Source of the DNA: a bacterium BMS3Abin03
GTDB taxonomy: Bacteria > Bacteroidota > Ignavibacteria > Ignavibacteriales > Ignavibacteriaceae
DNA: 37,443 bases
Reading direction: 5' to 3'
Assembly (NCBI GenBank): GCA_002898075.1
Contig: BDSV01000207.1
Location: 1 to 37,443, forward strand
The stretch's first letter is position 1, and each line of letters opens with the position of its first letter. The notes beneath the pieces were generated by a model. It saw only the letters and a program-made list of their open reading frames with translations, did no database searches and had not been told where the DNA came from. Positions 1 through 7,836 of this stretch are shown here, in pieces. Both the position numbers and the translations under genes were made by a program.

Positions 1-2143
1 AGAAGCGGTAGGTGCCGGGAGACATATTACTAAACCTTACAACATTCTCTTTTGTTTTGAAAACATTTTTTGAATTGTTTTCTAAATTCAGCAGCTCAAT
101 TTCATAAAGGTTTCTTGCTTCATCAATGAAGGAATAACCCTGATAATAAAAAGATAAACTATGCTGGCTGCTATTAAGTTGTATGGTGGATGTCGATTTA
201 TATTTATGATTCTGCGAATCGGATAAATATAGAAAACTTATTTTGGGCCGAATAGATTTTGAAACTGTATTACCCGGACTAAACTTAGATAAACCGCTTT
301 CGGTACCTATCCAAACATTACCTTCTTTATCGACAAAACCTGCAGCCCTATTAGTTTCATTACCGGATAAACCATCAACGGTTGTATAATGGACGGAGTT
401 TGTTCCATCCCATTTGTACACACCATAATTAGTCCCGAACCAAAGCTGACCCTGATGATCTTCAATAATAAAATATACGGGTCTGTCGATACTGAAATTA
501 TTGTAGATAAATTTATGAAGGGAGTCGCCTATAATCACATATAGTCCGGCTGAAGTACCGACAAGAACACCAAATATATTGTGTTTGTATATAGTATAAA
601 TATTATTTGCGTCAAGATTCGGTCCATTGATGATTGAAGATTTAGGGGATTTATACCTTATTAATCCCCTTGGGGTACCGGCGAACAATGTACCGTCATC
701 AGCAAAATATAATCTCCTAATCGTTTTGTTTTGAAATACCGGATTTTTTACTTTTACAAGTTTTGCACCATTGAGCTTAAATAAATCTGTATCGGTACTG
801 ATCCATATTTCGTTATTTGCATCACAAGCAATACTCATATATTTTAATTTTTGCTCATGATTAATCAAGTTAATATTACGTTTATTGTCAATTCTAAAAA
901 CACCTTGTTTCAGAGATATCAAGAAAACATTTCCGTTTAAATCTTTACAAATATCAAGCACCCTATTAATAATGCTGGGATGATAATCGGGATCATTAAA
1001 TTTGATTGGAGTAACTTGCTCATCAGAAAAGAGTGTAAACCCGCTATTATGTCCTAAAACAAGCTCTCCATCTGATAACTCAGATATTGCGGTTACCTCA
1101 TTTTCTAATAGTCCATCATCAGATTTGTAATTATGAAAAGGAACTTCTATTGATTTGGTAATTCCTCTGGCTCGAACAGTCCAAACACTACCTTCATAAT
1201 CAACATAAAGAGAATAAGCCCCTGTTGACACATATCTGGGTCTATTTTCCGCAATGCCAGAATCTCCGACACCAGCATCATAACGCAAATAAAAATAAGA
1301 CACTCCATTACCATAGAAAACACCCTTATTAAAATATTCAGTTAAATAGAAAAAATCCTTTCTTATACCAAACGGCATATTAGTTTTATCTAAGACTAAC
1401 TTAAATTGGTTATTTTCTAAATAGCCGATAAAATCATTACCAAGTAGCCAATATTTTATTTCCGAATCGAGATAATTAATACGTTTGATAAAATAGACAC
1501 CCTTTTGAGGAAAATTTAAGTTTATTTTAGTAAAATCTTTAGAATCAAGTTGTAACAAAAATAAACCCACCCTGGTGGTAACAAAAACGCTATCAGCGTT
1601 CTGAAATGCAATTCCAGTTATTAAACTTTTGGGATAATTATTACTAAAAGATATTTCTTCCCATTTATCTTCTGTATAATAAAAAATATTTCTGCCTCTT
1701 GTTCCGATTACCAATTTTGTTTTTCCTTGATCGTCGAAAAAATCAAAAGAAGAATTTTCACCTACCCACCATGAGTTTTCTAAAGGAATTTTTAGCGAAT
1801 CGATTTTACCTGTTACTCTAATAATTAATATCGGGTTAATAGTAGAACTTGGTAGTCCCCAGATATTTTTCGATACATCTGTTTTTAATCTTATATACTT
1901 TATATTAAAAATATTTTCTTCTTCTGTTATCATCTTCCACTCATTCCCATCATAAGTACAAATTCCCGAGCGGGTAGCAAACCACATTAAGCCGCTGCTA
2001 TCTTGTAATACATCAAATACTTTAGCGTCGGGTAAACCGTCTTCAACAGTGTATGTTCGGGATATAAAATTTTGAGGGGATAAAACTGAATTGCAAAAAC
2101 AGAATAGACTTAGAATAACAAGATAATTTATGCGGTTTATCAT
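1..2143 (-). CDS. Two-component regulator propeller sensor protein, 3' truncated by window edge
   Basis: Hand translation of the minus strand from the ATG at 2143 gives 714 uninterrupted codons running off the left edge, so the ORF track missed it. It begins with a signal peptide (about residues 1-22, 'LVILSLFCFCNSVLS'). Next comes the typical first blade of a two-component-propeller sensor (YTVEDGLPDAKVFDVLQD, then a SGLMWFATRSG-type motif). Further Reg_prop motifs follow, such as QLWFGTNYGVY and NVWIGTESGLSKF near the end. The last residues (LYEIELLNLE...NMSPGTYRF) are the start of a Y_Y_Y domain. In this family the propeller and Y_Y_Y form a periplasmic ligand-sensing region followed by a membrane helix and a cytoplasmic output (histidine kinase, SpoIIE, GGDEF or HTH). 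The output lies outside the window, so its type is unknown. Family call is firm; ligand unknown. Confidence 0.85.
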   Translation of the reverse strand, partial: MINRINYLVILSLFCFCNSVLSPQNFISRTYTVEDGLPDAKVFDVLQDSSGLMWFATRSGICTYDGNEWKMITEEENIFNIKYIRLKTDVSKNIWGLPSSTINPILIIRVTGKIDSLKIPLENSWWVGENSSFDFFDDQGKTKLVIGTRGRNIFYYTEDKWEEISFSNNYPKSLITGIAFQNADSVFVTTRVGLFLLQLDSKDFTKINLNFPQKGVYFIKRINYLDSEIKYWLLGNDFIGYLENNQFKLVLDKTNMPFGIRKDFFYLTEYFNKGVFYGNGVSYFYLRYDAGVGDSGIAENRPRYVSTGAYSLYVDYEGSVWTVRARGITKSIEVPFHNYKSDDGLLENEVTAISELSDGELVLGHNSGFTLFSDEQVTPIKFNDPDYHPSIINRVLDICKDLNGNVFLISLKQGVFRIDNKRNINLINHEQKLKYMSIACDANNEIWISTDTDLFKLNGAKLVKVKNPVFQNKTIRRLYFADDGTLFAGTPRGLIRYKSPKSSIINGPNLDANNIYTIYKHNIFGVLVGTSAGLYVIIGDSLHKFIYNNFSIDRPVYFIIEDHQGQLWFGTNYGVYKWDGTNSVHYTTVDGLSGNETNRAAGFVDKEGNVWIGTESGLSKFSPGNTVSKSIRPKISFLYLSDSQNHKYKSTSTIQLNSSQHSLSFYYQGYSFIDEARNLYEIELLNLENNSKNVFKTKENVVRFSNMSPGTYRF

Positions 2144-2504
2144 TTAACTGTATTTACTTACAATTTATAGTTTCTTAAAGATAATAATTCTTTAGCTTTC
2201 AATACAATTTTAATTTTATTGACCTGTATTTGAATTCGATTTTATGAAACGAGCATGAAAAAACATTTACACACAAAGGAATGATTATAATGAGAGTTCC
2301 ATCTGACCTTTATTTAAAATTATAAGCAGATGAAAAGAATAATATATACTATTTTAATTGGTTTTAGGATTTTACTATAAACTCTCTTTTTACCTGTCCA
2401 GACTTTTGCGGGAAGAGATGATAAAGGTGAGTTTATAATAAAATCAAAACCCGAAAACCAATTTGTAAATGGTATATTTGTGATTAAATATGAAGTGATT
2501 TACC
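2144..2504. other. Intergenic region with repeat copy A
   Basis: 361 bp between the start of the propeller sensor and the stop of the REC-REC-SpoIIE gene. It should hold the sensor's promoter, but I see no convincing promoter boxes. The right half is occupied by a palindromic repeat (separate entry). No supported ORF. Confidence 0.6.
2347..2480 (+). repeat. MITE-like palindromic repeat, copy A (degraded)
   Basis: Left arm TAATTGGTTTTAGGATTTTA... (from 2355) pairs with right arm ending AAAACCCGAAAACCAATTT (to about 2464). The core CTCTTTTTACC...GACTTTTGCGGGAAGAGATGATAAAGGTGAG is shared with copies at 7599-7740 and 31553-31697. The flanks also match (TACTATTTTAATTG on the left; TTTGTAAATGGTATATT on the right). 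The central TCCCG/CGGGA hairpin is partly lost here (TGTCCAGAC). No coding capacity. Confidence 0.8.
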
Positions 2505-4067
2505 CTACTTAACTCTAACTGTTATCAGACTTATATCATCCTCATATTTCATTTCGGTGAATTTATCAAAATCCTGTTTGATAATATTAAGCTCATCCTG
2601 TTCAGCAGAAATTGATTCGACAGCTTTTACAAGACGTTCTAAACTGTATTGCTGATTTTCTTTGTTTCTCGTTTCAATTATTCCATCTGTTGTTAATACA
2701 ATTATATCACCGGAATTTAATTGAAGAGTTAAATTTTCATAGACGCTGTCGCGTGAAAACCCGAGTAGCATCCCCTCCGATTTTATTTTCCTTACCTCTG
2801 ATTTTGAGCTGTCTTTGTAAATGATGGGTAAATCACCTGCGCCGGTATAACTAACTGTTAATGATTCATTATCCAGAATTAAAACAGATAATGTGGTAAA
2901 TACCTCCGAGACTTTAGCATCTTCATACACTGATTGATTAACTTCATTTAGTATCGTTCCCGGAGAATAAACTTTTGAGGATTTTAATGCGCTTCTCAGC
3001 GCACTGCGGACATAACCGGCATACGCAAATGCAAAATACCATGCTTTCCATTTCTTGCCCATTACATCTCCCAAAATAACCGCAAGATGTGAATCGTCTA
3101 TCTGGAAATAATCTATGAAATCACCACCCGGTATTCCCTCATACGGTATATGCCAATGCCGAACCGAAAACTTTTCGAATTCAGGAAATGCTTCGGGTAT
3201 AACTTTCACTCCTAGAGAATCTGCCGCACAATGTAATTCCGAAATAACTTTCTGGCGCTCTTTTATTAAACTTTTAATTATAGCTGATACTTTGGCTACT
3301 ATTACTTTCGGTCCCTCGGTTTTTATAACATAATCTGTTATATCCAATTCATAGCCGTCGAGAATATCCTTTTCTTCGCTTTTGGCTGTGAGAAATATAA
3401 ACGGTATTGATTTTAATTTGGGATTTTGCAAAACCTGTTTTCTGAACTCAAATCCATTTACATGCGGCATCATAATATCAGAAATTATTACATCGGGCAT
3501 GAAAGAGTTTAGAAGCTGGAACGCCTCTTCAGCGCTATTCGCAACCTGGCAATTAAATCCGGCTTTATGCAAATTGTATTGAAATATTTTTGCAAGCGAC
3601 TGATCATCATCTACAAGTAAAATTTGCGGGGTTTTGCTCTGGAGTGTTTCTGATAGTTCTTTCTTAACGCCATAATGTTTGTAAATATCAGCTCTTTTTA
3701 AAAGCGCCTGTACCTTCAGCATCAGTTCATCTACTTCAAATGGTTTTGTAATAATATCATCACCGCCTACTTTCATAGCGCGAGTTTTGTCTTCGAAGGT
3801 GTTTTTTGCCGTTACAAAAATGAAAGGTATGAATCTGTGGTTTGCATTCGTCCGGACTTTTTCGCAGAATGTAAATCCATCCATATTCCCGAGCGTAACA
3901 TCACAAAGAACCAAGTCAATAGAATCATTCTCCAAGATTTGAAAACCCTCTGCTGCACTAACGGCTTCAACTGTTTTCAGGTTATTCAGCTTTAAATGAT
4001 GGGTTATTAATTTGCGAATTGTTATATCATCATCGAGTACTAAAACTTTTTTTTCTTCTTTTTTCAC
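2505..4067 (-). CDS. Dual receiver-domain SpoIIE/RsbU-type PP2C phosphatase
   Basis: A 520-aa response regulator with phosphatase output. REC1 spans about residues 7-125 (acidic DDD at 12-14, phospho-acceptor D56, K108-P109). REC2 spans about 148-270 (DDD at 153-155, acceptor D197 in SDIMMP, K249 followed by Thr instead of Pro). From about 310 comes a SpoIIE/RsbU PP2C domain with the metal-binding GGDFIDYF, GDVMGK, TTDGIIE and EDDISLI motifs. Family members dephosphorylate a STAS anti-sigma antagonist, and the neighbouring gene (4194-4532) encodes exactly such a protein, so it is the probable substrate. The start codon is GTG at 4067; no nearby in-frame ATG fits and the ribosome binding site is weak. 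It is the last gene of the minus-strand signalling block, 126 bp after the STAS gene. Confidence 0.92.
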   Translation of the reverse strand: MKKEEKKVLVLDDDITIRKLITHHLKLNNLKTVEAVSAAEGFQILENDSIDLVLCDVTLGNMDGFTFCEKVRTNANHRFIPFIFVTAKNTFEDKTRAMKVGGDDIITKPFEVDELMLKVQALLKRADIYKHYGVKKELSETLQSKTPQILLVDDDQSLAKIFQYNLHKAGFNCQVANSAEEAFQLLNSFMPDVIISDIMMPHVNGFEFRKQVLQNPKLKSIPFIFLTAKSEEKDILDGYELDITDYVIKTEGPKVIVAKVSAIIKSLIKERQKVISELHCAADSLGVKVIPEAFPEFEKFSVRHWHIPYEGIPGGDFIDYFQIDDSHLAVILGDVMGKKWKAWYFAFAYAGYVRSALRSALKSSKVYSPGTILNEVNQSVYEDAKVSEVFTTLSVLILDNESLTVSYTGAGDLPIIYKDSSKSEVRKIKSEGMLLGFSRDSVYENLTLQLNSGDIIVLTTDGIIETRNKENQQYSLERLVKAVESISAEQDELNIIKQDFDKFTEMKYEDDISLITVRVK

Positions 4068-4193
4068 AGTTCTTTATCTTCTTTTCAACAGAATTATGTT
4101 TTCTTAAAATCATTTAAAGGTAAACTATCTGGAGGATTTTTAATTTAGATTGTACCGTGACAGGGATTAAATTAGTATTATGAAAAATACAGG

Positions 4194-4532
4194 CTAACTG
4201 AAACTTTTAATTGCATCCTCCTTCGTGCTAAATGTTTCAAACACTCGATACATTCTTGTTAATTCGAACATTGAATGCACTGCCGGTTTAAATCCCACCA
4301 ATCGCAAATCGCCGCCGACACTAGTTACCTTTTTTAAAGAAATCACTAATGTTCCAAGAAATGTTGAATCGATAAAATCACAATCAGAAAGATCAACTAT
4401 AATTTTTTTATATCCTTTAGCTATATCTTCTTCTAAAATTTTCTTAAACTCTTCTGCTTCATTTAAAGAGGCGCGAGCTAAATCCACCTTTTCAACTACT
4501 ATATCTTTACTATCCTCTTTTGTGAAAAACAT
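4194..4532 (-). CDS. STAS-domain anti-sigma-factor antagonist (RsbV/SpoIIAA-like)
   Basis: A 112-aa single-domain STAS protein. The signature IIVDLSDCDFIDSTFLGTL contains the serine (S56) aligned with the phosphorylated Ser of SpoIIAA/RsbV, followed by the GGDLRLVGF strand and the C-terminal helix. Such proteins bind an anti-sigma kinase (RsbW/SpoIIAB) when unphosphorylated and release the sigma factor. It sits 23 bp downstream of the sigma-54 regulator with a clear GGAGG site (GGAGGAAATAAGGG before ATG) and upstream of the SpoIIE phosphatase, which should act on S56. No anti-sigma kinase gene is in the window, so the partner must be encoded elsewhere. The antagonist role is inferred from family and neighbour. 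Confidence 0.92.
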   Translation of the reverse strand: MFFTKEDSKDIVVEKVDLARASLNEAEEFKKILEEDIAKGYKKIIVDLSDCDFIDSTFLGTLVISLKKVTSVGGDLRLVGFKPAVHSMFELTRMYRVFETFSTKEDAIKSFS

Positions 4533-4555
4533 CCCTTATTTCCTCCGCATTTTTT

Positions 4556-5941
4556 TTACTCACTGTATGACCTGTTTTCAATACTGTATTTCTCCATCAG
4601 TCTGTAAATAGTTGCTCTTCCTAATTGAAGTCTTTTAGCAGCTTCTACAATATTACCCTTTGTAATTTTTAAAGCATGTCTGATAGCCTCTTCCTTAATT
4701 TTCTCAAACGGAATAATTGTTTCGTCTGAAAATAACGGTCCGGTATAATCAACCGTTGCCATTCTCTCGGCAGTTCTTAAATGAGGGGGAAGGTCATCAA
4801 CATCAATTACATCACTTTCGGTAATGATAATACATCTTTCAATTGTGTTTTCCATTTCCCTTATATTTCCCGGCCAATCATATTCATAAATAAGTTTTAA
4901 AGCGCGTTTAGTAAATCCCTTTATATTTTTACCTAACTTCTCGTTAAATTCAGAAACAAAATGTTCTGCGAGAACCAGGATATCTCCCTTCCGCTGTCTT
5001 AGCGGTGGAATAATTATCGGGAAAGAATTTAACCTGTAATATAAATCTTCCCGGAACTCTTTATTTTCAACTGCTAATTTCAGATCTCTGTTGGTTGCCG
5101 AGATTATTCTTACATTGGTTTTAATAAGTTCGGTTCCGCCAACTCTTTCAAATTCCTTTTGCTGAATTACACGTAAAAGCTTTGCCTGAAGCAGCATTTC
5201 CAGCTCACCTACTTCATCCAAAAAGATTGTTCCGTCTTTAGCTAATTCAAACTTTCCCAACTTTCTCTGGTGCGCACCGGTAAAAGATCCTTTTTCATGC
5301 CCGAATAGTTCGCTCTCTAAAAGTTCTCTCGGTATGCTGGCACAATTTACTACGACAAAAGGTTTGTCTTTTCGTTGCCCGTTATAATGAATTGCCCTCG
5401 AAACTAATTCTTTACCCGTTCCGCTTTCACCGTAAATGAGAACACTTATATCATTATCCAAAACTTTCGAAACCAATCTGAAAACATCCTGCATTTTACC
5501 GTCTGCCGTTATGATATTGTCAAAACTGTATTCTCTTTGAACATTCTCTTTAAGATTCTGAATTTCTTTTTGCAGATCATAACTTTTTATTGCATTCTTA
5601 ATTGCAAGCTCAAGTTTATGCTGATCGATTGGTTTAGGGAAGTAATCATACGCTCCGTAGCGTAAAGATTCAACTGCTACTTCTATACTGCCCTGGGCTG
5701 ATAGCATTATGATGGGTAGATTCACATCAATTTGTTTTACTCTTTTTAATGTCTCAATTCCGTCTAACCCGGGTAGCATAATATCCAGGAGTACAAGATC
5801 AGGTTTTGCACTCATTCTTTTGAGCATTGCCTCACCATTTGAGAATACTTCAACATCGTATCCCCATTTATCTTTCACCCAGAAAGATAACAGCTTGGAT
5901 ATGGCTTGTTCATCATCTACAATAAATATCAGTTTATTCAA
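4556..5941 (-). CDS. Sigma-54-dependent response regulator (NtrC family)
   Basis: 461 aa in three parts: REC (residues 5-118, DDE at 9-11, phospho-acceptor D53, K103-P104), AAA+ sigma-54 interaction domain (about 142-370, Walker A GESGTGKE, Walker B GTIFLDEVGEL, arginine-finger region FREDLYYRLN) and a Fis-type HTH at the C-terminus (GNIVEAAKRLQLGRATIYRLM). The sigma-54 contact loop reads GSFTGA rather than GAFTGA; the Phe-Thr core is kept, so activation of sigma-54 RNA polymerase is expected. Its ATG overlaps the stop of the upstream histidine kinase by 4 bp (ATGA), indicating translational coupling and a cognate pair. Targets are unknown. No sigma-54 promoter was found upstream of this block. 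Confidence 0.95.
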   Translation of the reverse strand: MNKLIFIVDDEQAISKLLSFWVKDKWGYDVEVFSNGEAMLKRMSAKPDLVLLDIMLPGLDGIETLKRVKQIDVNLPIIMLSAQGSIEVAVESLRYGAYDYFPKPIDQHKLELAIKNAIKSYDLQKEIQNLKENVQREYSFDNIITADGKMQDVFRLVSKVLDNDISVLIYGESGTGKELVSRAIHYNGQRKDKPFVVVNCASIPRELLESELFGHEKGSFTGAHQRKLGKFELAKDGTIFLDEVGELEMLLQAKLLRVIQQKEFERVGGTELIKTNVRIISATNRDLKLAVENKEFREDLYYRLNSFPIIIPPLRQRKGDILVLAEHFVSEFNEKLGKNIKGFTKRALKLIYEYDWPGNIREMENTIERCIIITESDVIDVDDLPPHLRTAERMATVDYTGPLFSDETIIPFEKIKEEAIRHALKITKGNIVEAAKRLQLGRATIYRLMEKYSIENRSYSE

Positions 5942-7584
5942 GTTTCAACCTCGTTTTTATTTACCCTGATGCTCTTAAGTAATTTTATAATAAAGGTAGT
6001 ACCGTTCCCTAACTCGCTCTGGACGGAAACTAATCCTTTATGTAAATCGATTATTTGTTTCACAAAAACCAAGCCAATTCCCGTGCCAGGAATTTCTGTC
6101 CCAGGTCTGCTAACACGGTAAAATTTCTGGAAAATATACGGTAAATCTTTCTCAGGAATGCCAATTCCGGTATCACTTACCACTATTTCAACCTCTTTGA
6201 AAAGATTGTTAACAATAATTTTTACGCGTCCTTGTTCATTGGTAAATTTGATGGCATTATTTATAAGCGCATCAAATACTTGTGCTAATTTTTCCTTATC
6301 ACCATCAATAAATATTTCATCATAGGGACGCTCAAAATTTAAGACAACACCTTTTTCACCGGCTGCAGCTTTGTTTTTGAAAATCACTTTTTTTAACATT
6401 TGTACAACATCAAAATTCCTTTTGATGATTGTAATTTTATGCCCTTCAATTTTTGAAAGATCGAGAATATCATTTATTAATTTCGCAAGCCGCTTTCCCT
6501 CGTTAAGAATAACATTGTTGAATTCGTTCTTCATTTCATCCGGGAGATCCGGGTCGGATACAATTGTTTCGGAAAAACCAATAATAGAAGCAAGCGGGGT
6601 TCTAAACTCATGCGAAATATTCGAAACAAATTCACTTTTAAGCCGGTTCAGCTCTTCAACTATCGATTTTTGATTCTGGACTCTCGACCTTTCAATTTCT
6701 ACAATTCTCTGTGCTTCGGTCAGCTTCGGTTTTAACCTATTAATTTCTTCCTCAAATATCTTTAGCTGCGAAATGTCTTTCCCGATCCCGAACATTCCGA
6801 TTATTTTATTCCCTTTTACAATTGTCTTCCCGTTGAATTCAAGCGAGATGATTTTATCAATTCTACTTTTCAGATCAGCTTTAAATGTTATAGGTTCTGC
6901 CGAATGAATAAGTCTGGTAAATGCAGCAGAAACATCTGCTTTATTTTCATCAGAAACAAATTCAAGAAAATGTTTCCCCTTCATTTCTTCGGGATGGTAG
7001 TTTAATAAAAGAGCACCGGAACTATTTATTTTTAGAAAACATCCATCATTGTCAAGCAGAAAAATAATATCATCCGACAGGTTCCAAACATTATAAAAAT
7101 TTTCTTTCCAGTTCTCCGTAATTAATTTTTCATCTACAGTTTCTTCTGAAACCAGGAAATCATAACGTTTACCGGACTGTTCTTCATCGGCTTCCTTTAA
7201 CTGGTTGCTTAAAATGTTTGCAAATGATAAAAGAATATCTTTGGTTATTTGATCGTACTTATCTATTTCATCGGTAAATAAGATTAAATAAACAGTCTCA
7301 TTTCTTTCATTAACAGAAAAAATTGGTTTTACATAACAGGAAGATACTCCGAGATCACTTGAGATAGATTTAAATGACGGAAGATTCCTCACCGATTCGT
7401 TATCTATCCCGGAACTATTATGTAAATGGAATAAGGTATTTCTAAAATTTTTAAGCTTATCCGGATTTTCTCCAATGAACGAAATCAGTCTATCCTCAAG
7501 ATTATTAATTTTTAGCAGCAGCGTAGCCCTGCTTTTAGTTGCTTTCGAAATTATAAAGAGAGTATTATCTATCAAACCGGTCAT
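5938..7584 (-). CDS. PAS-domain sensor histidine kinase
   Basis: 548 aa, no membrane segment or signal peptide, so probably cytoplasmic. Residues 1-135 form a degenerate GAF-like region, about 160-275 a PAS domain (DDIIFLLDNDGCFLKINSSG), then a short coiled coil (about 276-315). The HisKA domain carries the phospho-acceptor H325 in SNISHEFRTPL. The HATPase_c domain shows N box (INNAIKFT, about 441), G1 (DTGIGIP, 471), F box (FQKFYR) and G2 (GTGIGL, about 500). It is the first gene of the block and overlaps the sigma-54 regulator, its likely partner. No Shine-Dalgarno is visible. The start codon lies 15 bp below repeat copy B, which therefore lies in its leader or promoter region. The signal is unknown. 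Confidence 0.94.
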   Translation of the reverse strand: MTGLIDNTLFIISKATKSRATLLLKINNLEDRLISFIGENPDKLKNFRNTLFHLHNSSGIDNESVRNLPSFKSISSDLGVSSCYVKPIFSVNERNETVYLILFTDEIDKYDQITKDILLSFANILSNQLKEADEEQSGKRYDFLVSEETVDEKLITENWKENFYNVWNLSDDIIFLLDNDGCFLKINSSGALLLNYHPEEMKGKHFLEFVSDENKADVSAAFTRLIHSAEPITFKADLKSRIDKIISLEFNGKTIVKGNKIIGMFGIGKDISQLKIFEEEINRLKPKLTEAQRIVEIERSRVQNQKSIVEELNRLKSEFVSNISHEFRTPLASIIGFSETIVSDPDLPDEMKNEFNNVILNEGKRLAKLINDILDLSKIEGHKITIIKRNFDVVQMLKKVIFKNKAAAGEKGVVLNFERPYDEIFIDGDKEKLAQVFDALINNAIKFTNEQGRVKIIVNNLFKEVEIVVSDTGIGIPEKDLPYIFQKFYRVSRPGTEIPGTGIGLVFVKQIIDLHKGLVSVQSELGNGTTFIIKLLKSIRVNKNEVET

Positions 7585-7598
7585 TGATTTATTTTATT

Positions 7599-7740
7599 TA
7601 TGCACTATTTAAATTGATTTTATGATTTTACAATAAACTCCTCTCTTTTTACCTTTCCCGACTTTTGCGGGAAGAGAAGATACAAGGTGAGTTTATAATA
7701 AAACCAAAATCCGAAAACCAATTTGTAAAAGGTGTATTTA
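7599..7740 (+). repeat. MITE-like palindromic repeat, copy B
   Basis: Same family as 2347-2480 and, in opposite orientation, 31553-31697. It opens TATGCACTATTTAAATTG, has the central hairpin TCCCG-acttttg-CGGGA at about 7657-7673, and ends CCGAAAACCAATTTGTAAAA. The two long arms pair imperfectly, with an indel in the left arm. It fills most of the 252-bp gap between the DUF4175 stop and the histidine kinase start. The 83-aa ORF listed at 7620-7871 reads through it and is not a gene. Confidence 0.85.
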
Positions 7741-7836
7741 CAAAAATAACAGGATTTCATGAAAAATCTAACCGATATGCCGTTAATGTAAATTATTATA
7801 GAATAAATATTTAAGGATAGTTCCGAAGTAAAAAAT

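Noticed and set aside
1-2143. Absence of a track ORF suggested a non-coding or frameshifted region
   Set aside because: Manual translation shows one continuous frame of 714 codons open to the window edge.
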